Below are positions 22,107-28,688 of a DNA stretch of 28,688 nt, piece by piece. Numbering within the stretch: the stretch's first letter is position 1; the number at the start of each line of letters is the position of its first letter. The stretch comes from JAPLMI01 sp043798375 (lineage in GTDB: Bacteria; Omnitrophota; Gorgyraeia; 2-01-FULL-45-10), in NCBI GenBank assembly GCA_043798375.1, contig JAZDOS010000054.1, positions 1 to 28,688 on the forward strand, given 5' to 3'. The notes below the pieces were generated by a model. That model was given only the letters and a program-made list of their open reading frames with translations. It did no database searches and was not told the DNA's origin. Made by a program: the position numbers and the translations under genes.

Positions 22107-23294
22107 CTATTGTATCCCCATCCGCTCTTTTAATTTCATTGTCTTTTCCTGAGATAATCTTATAAGTTCCTGGACCGTGAATTGCTCCTCATCGCTTCTA
22201 TCCACTATCAGCATCCTCTCGGTACAGCAGTAGCACGGGTCTATCGCGGCAAGTATGATCGTCGCGTCCGAGACCGTTTCTCCGATAACGGTCTCTCTGA
22301 ACGTCGGGAAATTCATGTATGTGGGCGCCCTCACCTTATGGCGCGCCGGCGAATTCGTCCCGTCCGATTTTATATAATGGAAGCATTCGCCTCTCGGCGC
22401 CTCTACCTGCCCTATCCCCTCTCCGGGCGGTATGTCTTTCGGTTTTGAGTCGATGGGGCCGGCGGGCAATTTATCGAGGCATTGCCTTATTATGCCGACA
22501 GACTCGTACATCTCCAGTATCCTTACAACGGTTTTCGCGAATACGTCGCCCGCGTCCTGGGTTATGACGCTCCATTTCACTTTATCATACGCCGCGTATG
22601 GATGGTCGCGCCGGACATCTATATCGACGCCCGATGCCCTCGCCGTCGGGCCGAGCGCCGCGTAATCTATCGCGTCTTCCTTCGACAAGATGCCGACGCC
22701 TTTCAAGCGCGCGTGCAGGACCGGGTCGTCGAGCACAGCGCCTTTTAAGAGATCAAGCTGTTTCGTAAAATCGCCTAATCGTTTCAATATATACGGGATG
22801 TGCTCCTTCTCGATGTCGCGCCGCACGCCGCCCGCCTTCAGCATCGCGTAATTCTGGCGGTTTCCTGTCACCGTTTCCATGATGTCGCATATCGGTTCGC
22901 GGTACTTCCATCCCCACATGAACACCGTATTGTAACCTAAAAAGTGGCCGGCAAGCCCTACCCAGAGCATATGAGAGTGGAGGCGTTCGAGCTCCTGGAC
23001 TATCGAGCGAATGTAGAGCGCCCTCTCCGGCACTTCTATATCGCCTATATCCTCCAGCGCCTGAACACAGGCTATCGGATGCGACGATGAGCATATGCCG
23101 CAGATGCGCTCGACAAGGAATATCGACTGGTCGAAACTCTTCGACTCCGATAACTTCTCGATGCCGCGGTGGTTCCAGCCGATCCTGACATCGACGTCGA
23201 CAACCTTTTCCCCTTCCACGACGAGCTTGTAAAATTCGGGCTCTTCCTGTAATGGGTGGTACGGCCCTATCGGTATGTGCGCTTTGTGGCTCAC
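22107..23294 (-). CDS. Group 4 [NiFe] hydrogenase large subunit (NuoD/MbhL/HycE-like)
   Basis: 395-aa catalytic subunit. Both nickel-ligand motifs are present: ERICGICSSSHP (C65, C68) and DPCYCCTER (C354, C357), which separates it from complex I NuoD and from Mbx/Mbs-type subunits that lost cysteines. An additional Cys (C356) lies inside the second motif. After R360 a 35-residue tail (MLIVDRSDEEQF...) follows, the same layout as the HycE precursor, which is cut by HycI; a HycI-type protease is encoded downstream. It starts with GTG overlapping the stop of the NuoC-like gene (GTGA). It has no fused NuoC domain, unlike HycE. Likely evolves H2 from ferredoxin or NAD(P)H electrons. Confidence 0.93.
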   Translation of the reverse strand: MSHKAHIPIGPYHPLQEEPEFYKLVVEGEKVVDVDVRIGWNHRGIEKLSESKSFDQSIFLVERICGICSSSHPIACVQALEDIGDIEVPERALYIRSIVQELERLHSHMLWVGLAGHFLGYNTVFMWGWKYREPICDIMETVTGNRQNYAMLKAGGVRRDIEKEHIPYILKRLGDFTKQLDLLKGAVLDDPVLHARLKGVGILSKEDAIDYAALGPTARASGVDIDVRRDHPYAAYDKVKWSVITQDAGDVFAKTVVRILEMYESVGIIRQCLDKLPAGPIDSKPKDIPPGEGIGQVEAPRGECFHYIKSDGTNSPARHKVRAPTYMNFPTFRETVIGETVSDATIILAAIDPCYCCTERMLIVDRSDEEQFTVQELIRLSQEKTMKLKERMGIQ

Positions 23295-23785
23295 CCCGCC
23301 CTTCCTTTCTTATCTAATTGTTTCCTCGAATCTCTCTTCGGGACGACGAAATTCTTCCTCATCGGATAGACGCCCCTCGGCCAGTCATCCGGGAGAAGAA
23401 GCGGCCTAAGGTCATTGTTACCGTTAAATTCTATACCGAATAATTCGTGCATCTCTCTTTCGATCCACCATGCGGACTTTGTAACGGCCGTGATGGTATC
23501 GATGCGCGGATCGTTCTTTTCTTTTATGACGGCCCTTATCGAGATGACGAACCCGTCCTTATCATCCGCAAAATGATACAGGACCTCCATCGCGTCAAAA
23601 TCATCTACCGCGCTTGCTATATTGAATCTTAAGCCCAGGTCTTTAAAGATATACCTGGTAAACCCTACTACATCTTTCGGATAGATGTCGATGTACGCGC
23701 GCTTTTCATTTTTCTTGTGGACATTGATTACCGCGCCGCCGAATCTATCCTGTATCTTCTTTATTGCATCGTCTATCTTCATCAT
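23291..23785 (-). CDS. Hydrogenase NuoC/MbhK-like subunit
   Basis: 164-aa 30-kDa-subunit family protein that scaffolds the large subunit on the small one. Landmarks: YIDIYPKDVVGFTRYIFKDLGLRFNIASAVDD in the first half and the family signature WWIEREMHELFGIEFNGNNDLRPLLLPDDWPRGVYPMRKNF near the end. Two adjacent Met codons start it. It overlaps the large subunit start and is separated from the NuoB-like gene by 23 bp. Confidence 0.92.
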   Translation of the reverse strand: MMKIDDAIKKIQDRFGGAVINVHKKNEKRAYIDIYPKDVVGFTRYIFKDLGLRFNIASAVDDFDAMEVLYHFADDKDGFVISIRAVIKEKNDPRIDTITAVTKSAWWIEREMHELFGIEFNGNNDLRPLLLPDDWPRGVYPMRKNFVVPKRDSRKQLDKKGRAG

Positions 23786-23808
23786 TAAATACTTTCTAAT
23801 TTTTACTT

Positions 23809-24240
23809 TTAAGTTTTTATTTTTTTATTAATCTTCTCTATCAGTTTCACAAACCCGCCTATGATCGCTTCCGGTTTCGGCGGGCAACCGGGGATATACA
23901 TGTCAACCGGAATTACTTCATCCAGCGGCGCGCCCGTATTGTAACTGTCCTTGAAGATCCCCCGCGAAGATCCGCACGCGCCCCAGGCAACTACGAATCC
24001 CGGTTTCGGCATCATCTCATATAAAACCTTTATCCTCGGAATACAAAGCCTGTTGGTAGAACCGGTGCAGAGCATAGCGTCGGCGTGCTTGATGCTGCCC
24101 ACGAGGGTTATGCCGAACCGCTCGATATCGTATCTGGGCGTAAGGCAATCCAGCAATTCTATATCGCAGTTATTGCAGCTTCCGCTCGATACATGAAAAA
24201 CATATATCGATCTTGTGAGTATCTTCTCTTTCAATCCCAT
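23809..24240 (-). CDS. Hydrogenase small subunit (NuoB/MbhJ-like)
   Basis: 143-aa subunit carrying the proximal [4Fe-4S] cluster that feeds the NiFe site. Cys ligands: SGSCNNCDIE (C22, C25), VVAWGACGSSRG and IPGCPPKPEA. Size and motif order are those of EchC/MbhJ/HycG minus the ferredoxin extension. The ATG lies one base after the NuoH-like stop. Confidence 0.93.
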   Translation of the reverse strand: MGLKEKILTRSIYVFHVSSGSCNNCDIELLDCLTPRYDIERFGITLVGSIKHADAMLCTGSTNRLCIPRIKVLYEMMPKPGFVVAWGACGSSRGIFKDSYNTGAPLDEVIPVDMYIPGCPPKPEAIIGGFVKLIEKINKKIKT

Positions 24241-24241
24241 A

Positions 24242-25180
24242 TCAGTGCCCCAAAAACGCGAGCGCGGCCGCTAGTCCTGCAAGAATCGTTATCGGCCCCC
24301 AGAAAAACCGCATGGCCTGGTCTATTCTGACCCTCGGGTTCGTATTTTTTATCACGATCATCGCGACAAGGATTAATGTATACTGGATAATATTTCTTAC
24401 AAAACCTTCGGGCTCGAATTTTATGCCGCCAAAATAAAGCGCGATCAAGAGTATCGGAATTACAAATAGCGTCATCGCCTTCGCAAGTTTGAATATGGCG
24501 AGCGCCTTGCCGGAATACTCAATATAGGTGCCGGCCATGATCTCGGTCTCGGCCTCCGGCATATCGAACGGAACGAAGCCCAGCTTCGCCTGTATGCACA
24601 GGAGCATTACAATAAACGATATGACCCCTGAGGCGCTCGCTATTACATGCGGGCCCGCCGACTGACGTAAAATTATCTCTCCAAGGTTTATCGCGTATCC
24701 CGTCTTTATGACAGGGACGGCCAGGGACAGGATAAACGGAAGCTCATAGGAGAGCATCAGTTTCATTTCGCGGGAGGCGCCCAGCGACGCGAGCGGATTT
24801 TCCGACGCAAAAGCGCCGAGCATAAGCGCTGCGGGCGGTATTATCAATAGATACACGATTACGATAAGGTCGCCTACGAATCCGGTTTGCGGCGCGCCGT
24901 TCGTAACGAGTATGATGGTCGAAACGAGCGCCGCGGCGCTTGCCGCGATAAGAGGCATCCCGAGAAATATGACTTTTGAAACTCCCTGCGGTATGAGGGT
25001 CTCCTTGTAAAATAAAAGCTTAATAATATCGAAAAAGTTCTGATACCACGGCGGGCCCACCCTCCACTGGAGCCTTGCCGTGACCTTCCTGTCCACCCAG
25101 CCGACGAATAGCCCCATCGCGCTGGAGAACACGAACCCCGGGAAGATCAGGAATTGGAATATGTATTCGGCTGTTTTCAT
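24242..25180 (-). CDS. Hydrogenase membrane anchor (NuoH/MbhM/HycD-like)
   Basis: 312-aa, about eight-helix membrane subunit that links the soluble hydrogenase arm to the ion pump. Landmarks: GWVDRKVTARLQWRVGPPWYQNFFDIIKLLFYKE (the amphipathic loop), FVPFDMPEAETEIMAGTYIEYSGKALAIFKLAKA (conserved acidic loop) and a last helix. The frame is open to 25219, but the ATG at 25180 overlaps the stop of the HycB-like gene (ATGA) and matches the family start. Confidence 0.93.
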   Translation of the reverse strand: MKTAEYIFQFLIFPGFVFSSAMGLFVGWVDRKVTARLQWRVGPPWYQNFFDIIKLLFYKETLIPQGVSKVIFLGMPLIAASAAALVSTIILVTNGAPQTGFVGDLIVIVYLLIIPPAALMLGAFASENPLASLGASREMKLMLSYELPFILSLAVPVIKTGYAINLGEIILRQSAGPHVIASASGVISFIVMLLCIQAKLGFVPFDMPEAETEIMAGTYIEYSGKALAIFKLAKAMTLFVIPILLIALYFGGIKFEPEGFVRNIIQYTLILVAMIVIKNTNPRVRIDQAMRFFWGPITILAGLAAALAFLGH

Positions 25181-25683
25181 AATTTTTTCTTGATCGGGGC
25201 AGGTTCGAGCCGCTCCCATTTCATGGCTGTCTTCACCAGCAGATATTCGGAAACCTTATACAGGTTCTCATCGATATTCTCCTCGAACTCGCCGTATCGT
25301 ATTCCGCCGTAAGCGCAGGATTCGAGGCATATCGGATGCTCGTTTTCCCGGAGCCTTCCGAGGCAATAGTCGCACTTTGCAATTACAAAAGGTATCGTCT
25401 CGGGTATTATCGTGCCGAACGGGCAGGCATCGGAACAGGACTTACAGGATGTGCACCTCATCATATAGCGCTTGAGTGCGTGATAGTCCTGCATCTCGAG
25501 CGCCTCCCACGGGCACGACGCCACGCAGGGCGCGTCATCGCATTTTCTGCAGATTATCGCGAAATGCGCGAGCTCCCTTAAACTCGTTATGCCGTTATTC
25601 GCCGGATGCTGGATGTAGCTGCAGAGCATGCCGCATTCTTCGCATTTCGAGCACGTATCGAGATCGATCAACAGTCTTTTCAT
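25177..25683 (-). CDS. HycB-like four-cluster ferredoxin subunit
   Basis: 168-aa polyferredoxin of the HycB/DmsB/CooF group. Four [4Fe-4S] motifs: CSKCEECGMLC (C11, C14, C17, C21), CRKCDDAPCVASCP, CTSCKSCSDACPFG and CDYCLGR with CLESC. It would wire the HydB/HydG-type subunits, encoded just upstream, to the membrane hydrogenase. It follows the HydG-like gene by 1 bp and overlaps the NuoH-like gene by 4 nt. Confidence 0.9.
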   Translation of the reverse strand: MKRLLIDLDTCSKCEECGMLCSYIQHPANNGITSLRELAHFAIICRKCDDAPCVASCPWEALEMQDYHALKRYMMRCTSCKSCSDACPFGTIIPETIPFVIAKCDYCLGRLRENEHPICLESCAYGGIRYGEFEENIDENLYKVSEYLLVKTAMKWERLEPAPIKKKL

Positions 25684-25684
25684 G

Positions 25685-26503
25685 TTAGTCCCAGATGTTC
25701 GGTAAATCTTTTATCTTATCGTATGTGAATACCGGGCCGTCTTTGCACGCATAATAAGGGCCGATCCTGCAATGCCCGCATTTGCCTATGCCGCAGGACA
25801 TATTCTTTTCCATCGACAGATACAGCCGGCTGTCTTTAAATCCGATGTCCAGCAGCTTAAATGTCGCGAACTTCATCATTATCGGGGGGCCGCAAACGAT
25901 GGCAACAGCGTTATTTATATCAAGTGCGTCATTCTTCAGTATCGTGGTGACGAGGCCCACATTGCCAATCCAAGTGTCATCGCCGACGTCCACGCTCGTC
26001 TCCACATCAACGTGGGGCGCCTTATCTTTCCATGAAAATATCTCTTTCTTATATACTATATCTTTCGGTGTCCTCGCGCCGTATTTGAGGATTATCTTTT
26101 TATAATCGTTTACGTCATTAAATAAAGCGTACAATAACGCCCTGAGCGGCGCCAAGCCCACGCCGCCGCCCACGATGAAAATATTCTTCGACTTAAAATC
26201 GGCCAGCGGATAACTCGTCCCGTACGGCCCCCTGACGCCGACTACGCCGCCCTTTTTCATCTCGTGCAAAATCTTTGTAACGCGGCCTGCGCTCATTACT
26301 GTGAACTCGAGCGTATCTTTGACGCTGTGATTCGATGACGGCGTAAACGGCGCCTCACCGATGCCCGGTACGGTAACTTCCATGAATTGTCCCGCCCTGA
26401 AGCTTATATCGCCTCTCGGCCTGAGCCTGAAGGTCTTGATATTGGCGGTCTCCTCGATAACATCGAGTATCTCAGCTTCCATGTATGCATACGGATTTTT
26501 CAT
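25685..26503 (-). CDS. HydG-like FAD/NAD(P)-binding subunit
   Basis: 272-aa flavoprotein of the sulfhydrogenase gamma / dihydroorotate dehydrogenase PyrK / NfnA family. FAD-binding barrel with FRAGQFMEVTVPG and APFTPSSN (about 35-58), NAD(P) pocket starting IFIVGGGVGLAPLRALL (about 108-124), CGPPIMM, and a C-terminal [2Fe-2S] site SCGIGKCGHC with YYAC (C237, C242, C245, C253). Oxidises NAD(P)H or reduces NAD(P)+. Overlaps the HydB-like gene by 4 nt, the classical hydB-hydG order, but here no group 3 hydrogenase genes follow; membrane hydrogenase genes do. Confidence 0.9.
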   Translation of the reverse strand: MKNPYAYMEAEILDVIEETANIKTFRLRPRGDISFRAGQFMEVTVPGIGEAPFTPSSNHSVKDTLEFTVMSAGRVTKILHEMKKGGVVGVRGPYGTSYPLADFKSKNIFIVGGGVGLAPLRALLYALFNDVNDYKKIILKYGARTPKDIVYKKEIFSWKDKAPHVDVETSVDVGDDTWIGNVGLVTTILKNDALDINNAVAIVCGPPIMMKFATFKLLDIGFKDSRLYLSMEKNMSCGIGKCGHCRIGPYYACKDGPVFTYDKIKDLPNIWD

Positions 26504-27549
26504 TTATTCGGCGGTTTGTTCCATTTACCGTCAACCAAACCCTTTAAAACTTCCCTTAAATCTATATCTCCGGGACATGCTTCAATACATCGGCCGCACC
26601 CGGTGCATGCGAAGTAATTCAACACTTTCGGGAAGAAATCGAATTTCTTATCGAACCTGTTTCGAAGCCTCTCGTGTAAATGCTTTCTCGGATTTGCGCC
26701 GCCTGCGACTCTGGCGAAAGTCTTGTAGAGGCAGGCATCCCATACCTTGTAACGCTTCGCAAAGTCTTTCGACTTCTCGTCAAACAGAAGGAAGCAGTGG
26801 CATGTCGGACAGGCCAGGTTGCATGCCCCGCACTCAACGCAAGTTGACGCGAAATCCTGCCAGAGTTCAACCAGGTTATAATTCTTCTTCACCGCTCCTT
26901 TTATATCCTTGATGTCTTTCGTGCCGCGGGCGGCGATAAAATCTTTTATCTGGCCGGATACCCTGTCGCGGTTCCGCTGTTTTATGTCTATATCCTTGGC
27001 GTCGATCCCCTTAAAAAACATCCTGAATTTATTTATCAGCTCCGAACCTTTAGCGCTTTTGGCTTCCACAAGAAAATAGTCGGCTATCGGGCTCAAATTT
27101 ATATCAAAATAATCTTTTGGGTACGGCGCGCCTTCCATGGCTGCGCAGAAGCAAGTCTCTCGGGCATAAGTGCAGTCGCATCCTATCAATAACGCCCTAT
27201 TTCTGCCTTCGGCATAGAAAGGGTCATGAACGTCACCTTCCAGAAAGACAAAGTCCTGGAGGCGAAGGCTGGACAGATCGCAGCCTTTAACGCCCGCTAT
27301 GATGAGCGGCTTTGAATCCGCGCCGGATTCATCGATTATATTTTCTCTGGGGGGATTGATGAAAGATTTGAGCGGCTGATCCTGCCTTATGCCTCCGAGC
27401 TCTATCAGGTCCTCTTTCTTGGGGTCGAAATCATCAAAATAGAGCCTCTCGCCTTTACTATAGGATACTATTATCCTATTATTATCCGATAATCTGCTAA
27501 AGAGATCGAACATGTCTTTTTTGGTTATTTTATACAGGTTTTGGCTCAT
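26500..27549 (-). CDS. HydB-like iron-sulfur subunit
   Basis: 349-aa protein of the sulfhydrogenase beta (HydB) / anaerobic sulfite reductase A family, which passes electrons between the flavoprotein and a hydrogenase. The N-terminal domain contains IIAGVKGCDLSSLRLQD (about 83-99) and GCDCTYARETCFC (123-135). The C-terminal ferredoxin domain has CVECGACNLACPTCHC (C237-C252) and CTGCGRCIEACP (C315, C318, C321, C325). First gene of the train after the predicted promoter; no good ribosome-binding site precedes its ATG. Confidence 0.88.
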   Translation of the reverse strand: MSQNLYKITKKDMFDLFSRLSDNNRIIVSYSKGERLYFDDFDPKKEDLIELGGIRQDQPLKSFINPPRENIIDESGADSKPLIIAGVKGCDLSSLRLQDFVFLEGDVHDPFYAEGRNRALLIGCDCTYARETCFCAAMEGAPYPKDYFDINLSPIADYFLVEAKSAKGSELINKFRMFFKGIDAKDIDIKQRNRDRVSGQIKDFIAARGTKDIKDIKGAVKKNYNLVELWQDFASTCVECGACNLACPTCHCFLLFDEKSKDFAKRYKVWDACLYKTFARVAGGANPRKHLHERLRNRFDKKFDFFPKVLNYFACTGCGRCIEACPGDIDLREVLKGLVDGKWNKPPNK

Positions 27550-27575
27550 AAATAGTCTGATTTTAGGAAGTTACT

Positions 27576-27604
27576 ATTTTAAACTTATATCGCCCCCGCG
27601 TCAA
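27576..27604 (-). promoter_or_regulatory. Predicted promoter of the hydrogenase train
   Basis: On the minus strand TTGACG (27599-27604) and TAAAAT (27576-27581) are separated by 17 bp, a near-consensus sigma70 promoter. Transcription would begin near 27569, about 20 nt before the HydB-like ATG at 27549. It is the best promoter in front of the roughly 15-kb co-directional gene train. Confidence 0.7.
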
Positions 27605-27608
27605 GTCA

Positions 27609-27641
27609 TAACTTCCGCTATAACTTCCGCTAAATCCGCTA
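27609..27641. promoter_or_regulatory. Tandem 12-bp repeats next to the -35 box
   Basis: TAACTTCCGCTA occurs twice in perfect tandem (27609-27620, 27621-27632) with a third partial copy TCCGCTA at 27635-27641. The array begins 5 bp upstream of the -35 box, the usual location of activator sites. A regulator that recognises it is not encoded in the window as far as I can see. Confidence 0.6.
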
Positions 27642-27855
27642 AATTTTCGGTTTCTTCTCGGATGGCCGACAGGCCAGGGGGCCTCGCCTAATTTTGCTAT
27701 CAAGGAAGATTATGCTTTAACTTAACTATTTAATTTATCTTTGTTCTTATGGTAACTATTGCGTCTATGGTTTAGGGATAGTGAAACCTTAGCAAAATTT
27801 CACGGCTCAACCCCCATGGCCTGTCGGCCTTTTAACCAACCCCACCGAAAAATTT
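27641..27855. repeat. Long imperfect inverted repeat (about 65 bp arms)
   Basis: 27641-27705 and the reverse complement of 27787-27855 share, in the same order, AAATTTT(T)CGGT, GGCCGACAGGCCA, a run of G, GCC and AATTTTGCT..AAGG. The best part is GGCCGACAGGCCA-GGGGG (27664-27681) against CCCCCATGGCCTGTCGGCC (27811-27829). About 80 AT-rich bp lie between the arms. It could be a small non-autonomous element or part of a structured transcript. Confidence 0.65.
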
Positions 27856-27881
27856 TCGCTCCATCCGTGTTGTGTCCCCGA

Positions 27882-28098
27882 GGGTGGGTGTTGAGCGGGA
27901 CGTTAAAATCGGCGAGCGGGCACGGTTTTTTGGCTCTTACCGATCTTAACCTCCGAGGTCGACGTATGTCTATCTCGGAGGTCATATGGGTAATGCCAAA
28001 AAGAGCGAGACGATTTTACCGAGCGAAGGCCGGCCACGCTGGGGCCGGCCGAGTGTTCACGCGAGACACCCACCCGAGAGGGGACTCCCTACCGGGTG
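27882..28098. other. Nested stem array, candidate structured RNA
   Basis: Five stems enclose each other or lie inside an outer stem: GGGTGGGTGT/ACACCCACCC (27882-27891 with 28066-28075); TAAAATCG/CGATTTTA (27904-27911 with 28011-28018); TTTTTGGC/GCCAAAAA (27927-27934 with 27995-28002); TTACC/GGTAA (27937-27941 with 27989-27993); ACCTCCGAG/CTCGGAGGT (27949-27957 with 27974-27982). A local GGCCGGCC/GGCCGGCC hairpin (28028-28050) lies within, and another hairpin CACCCG..CGGGTG (28071-28098) competes with the outer stem. No good coding frame explains it. Strand is undetermined; the flanking genes are on minus. I do not recognise RNase P, tmRNA or SRP motifs. Confidence 0.6.
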
Positions 28099-28107
28099 CG
28101 AAAAATT

Positions 28108-28515
28108 TCAGAATTTTACGACCATGGCGCGGGGCGGGCAGGCTTTAACGCAGAGTTCGCAGGCTATGCATTTTTCGGAGTCGAATATCACCTTCATCGT
28201 CTTCTTATCTATGTATAGCGCCTCTGTGGGACATATGGAGATACATGCGCCGCAATGAGTGCACCTTGCGTCGTCACGCGTAACATCCTGGCTGAGCGGC
28301 TGGATTTTTACGCCGAGAGAGGTAAGGTATTTTATCCCCTGGGCGTAATTCTCCTTTTTGCCCTTAAGCTCCAGGACCATCAGCCCTTCTTCTTTCGGAG
28401 TGATCTTCGCCTGCAGGATGTTGAAGACAAGGTCATACTCTTTGACGAGCTTGTAAACTATCGGCTGGTCAAGGAGATTATGCGGAAATGTCAATACGAT
28501 TCGTTTTGATACCAT
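28108..28515 (-). CDS. NIL-domain ferredoxin (2[4Fe-4S])
   Basis: 135 aa. N-terminal NIL domain (about residues 1-75, KRIVLTFPHNLLDQPIVYKLVKEYDLVFNILQAKI...) followed by two [4Fe-4S] motifs, CTHCGACISICP and CIACELCVKACP. Proteins of this build act with DUF39 proteins in the sulfur-transfer step from aspartate semialdehyde to homocysteine in methanogens and other anaerobes; no DUF39 gene is visible here. The frame opens at 28527, but I prefer the ATG at 28515 because GGAGGAG lies directly before it. An IS200/IS605 end is 50-100 bp upstream, so its former upstream partner may have been cut off. Confidence 0.85.
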   Translation of the reverse strand: MVSKRIVLTFPHNLLDQPIVYKLVKEYDLVFNILQAKITPKEEGLMVLELKGKKENYAQGIKYLTSLGVKIQPLSQDVTRDDARCTHCGACISICPTEALYIDKKTMKVIFDSEKCIACELCVKACPPRAMVVKF

Positions 28516-28561
28516 AACTCCTCCCATGACTCATCGTTTGTACTGTAAAATTGAACCCACT

Positions 28562-28688
28562 CCCCGCCATGAATGGCGGGGTTTCAGGCCTCGGCATAAT
28601 CTGGCCTGACGTTACGCTTGCTGCTCCTCGATGTATTTCCTTATTGTTAACTCGGATACTTTGCCTACACTTTCGGCAAAATAGCCGT
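28562..28688 (-). mobile_element. IS200/IS605-type element end (truncated by window)
   Basis: Contains the C-terminal coding end of a TnpA-like transposase and, 3' of it, a perfect 9-bp hairpin CCCCGCCAT-GA-ATGGCGGGG (28562-28581) with a second small stem CAGGCC/GGCCTG (28585-28608). Subterminal hairpins of this kind are the recognition sites of Y1 transposases. The exact tip, probably some bases left of 28562, cannot be fixed without another copy. Confidence 0.7.
28612..28688 (-). CDS. tnpA: IS200/IS605 TnpA transposase, C-terminal end only
   Basis: Only the last 24 codons are inside the window (GYFAESVGKVSELTIRKYIE then EQQA, stop TAA at 28612-28614). This matches the C-terminal helix of IS200/IS605 Y1 (HUH) transposases, which usually ends with RGYF..SVG.....IRKYIE.Q. 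The 5' part lies beyond the right edge. Short, but the match is distinctive. Confidence 0.75.
   Translation of the reverse strand, partial: GYFAESVGKVSELTIRKYIEEQQA

Noticed and set aside
25181..25219. 13-residue N-terminal extension of the NuoH-like subunit
   Set aside because: Overlaps the HycB-like gene; the ATG at 25180 fits the family and the ATGA overlap pattern of the operon.
27641..28098. RNase P RNA, tmRNA or SRP RNA
   Set aside because: I looked on both strands for their conserved cores (RNase P P4 strands, tmRNA tRNA-like ends, SRP GGAA/GCAG loop) and did not see them.
28071..28098. Intrinsic terminator behind the NIL-ferredoxin gene
   Set aside because: The hairpin is strong and begins 10 nt after the stop, but no U-run follows on the minus strand.
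27759..28148. Plus-strand open frames through the structured intergenic region (up to about 130 codons)
   Set aside because: Composition is that of a frame through GC-rich hairpins, there is no family resemblance and no ribosome-binding site, and the 3' part runs antisense into the NIL-ferredoxin gene.
1..28688. CRISPR array or tRNA/rRNA genes
   Set aside because: No regularly spaced repeat series and no tRNA or rRNA-like stretch was recognised; the repeats present occur only two or three times.

Overview
The window reads as a piece of an anaerobic bacterial genome. The gene content (a ferredoxin/NAD-linked membrane [NiFe] hydrogenase fused to an Mrp antiporter set, a eukaryote-type hexokinase, an HD-GYP protein, a variant PurF) would fit a fermentative, hydrogen-evolving lineage such as Candidatus Omnitrophota or one of its relatives. 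This placement is inference from gene content only; there is no rRNA or tRNA gene here to confirm it. Almost everything is on the minus strand; only the HD-GYP gene is on the plus strand.

Left part (1-4.9 kb) is an accessory, visibly more AT-rich region. It holds an AbiE-type (type IV) toxin-antitoxin pair, a PPP-type metallophosphatase translationally coupled to the toxin gene by a GTGA overlap, an intergenic tract full of short inverted and direct repeats, and a two-gene operon of a GHKL (MORC/Hsp90/MutL-like) ATPase with a small unknown partner. It looks like a defence island.

Middle part (4.9-12.1 kb): a DUF2703 protein, then a tightly overlapping minus-strand run of RluA-type pseudouridine synthase, PurF-like protein lacking the glutaminase cysteine, GreA, eukaryote-type hexokinase and HI0933-family flavoprotein. 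The HD-GYP membrane sensor is transcribed divergently.

Right part (12.1-27.6 kb) is one long minus-strand gene train beginning at a good sigma70-like promoter near 27.6 kb, with two perfect 12-bp tandem repeats just upstream of its -35 box. In order of transcription: HydB-like FeS subunit, HydG-like FAD/NAD(P) subunit, HycB-like polyferredoxin, NuoH-, NuoB-, NuoC- and NuoD-like hydrogenase subunits, an ND5-like antiporter subunit, a fused MbhD/MbhE protein, MrpB, C, D, E, F, G, a PhoU-like protein, a NuoI-like ferredoxin with an unusual Cys-rich tail, a HycI-type maturation protease, then PabB and PabC. The large subunit has both CxxC nickel-ligand motifs and a HycE-like C-terminal tail, so it should be a real hydrogenase that needs the protease encoded in the same train. 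The likely role is to couple ferredoxin and/or NAD(P)H oxidation to H2 evolution and Na+/H+ export. The HydBG-type diaphorase attached to a membrane Mrp-hydrogenase is the unusual part.

Far right (27.6-28.7 kb): about 550 bp of non-coding DNA with a long imperfect inverted repeat and a nested set of perfect stems, which could be a structured RNA or a small non-autonomous element; a NIL-domain ferredoxin; and the end of an IS200/IS605-type element with the C-terminus of its TnpA.
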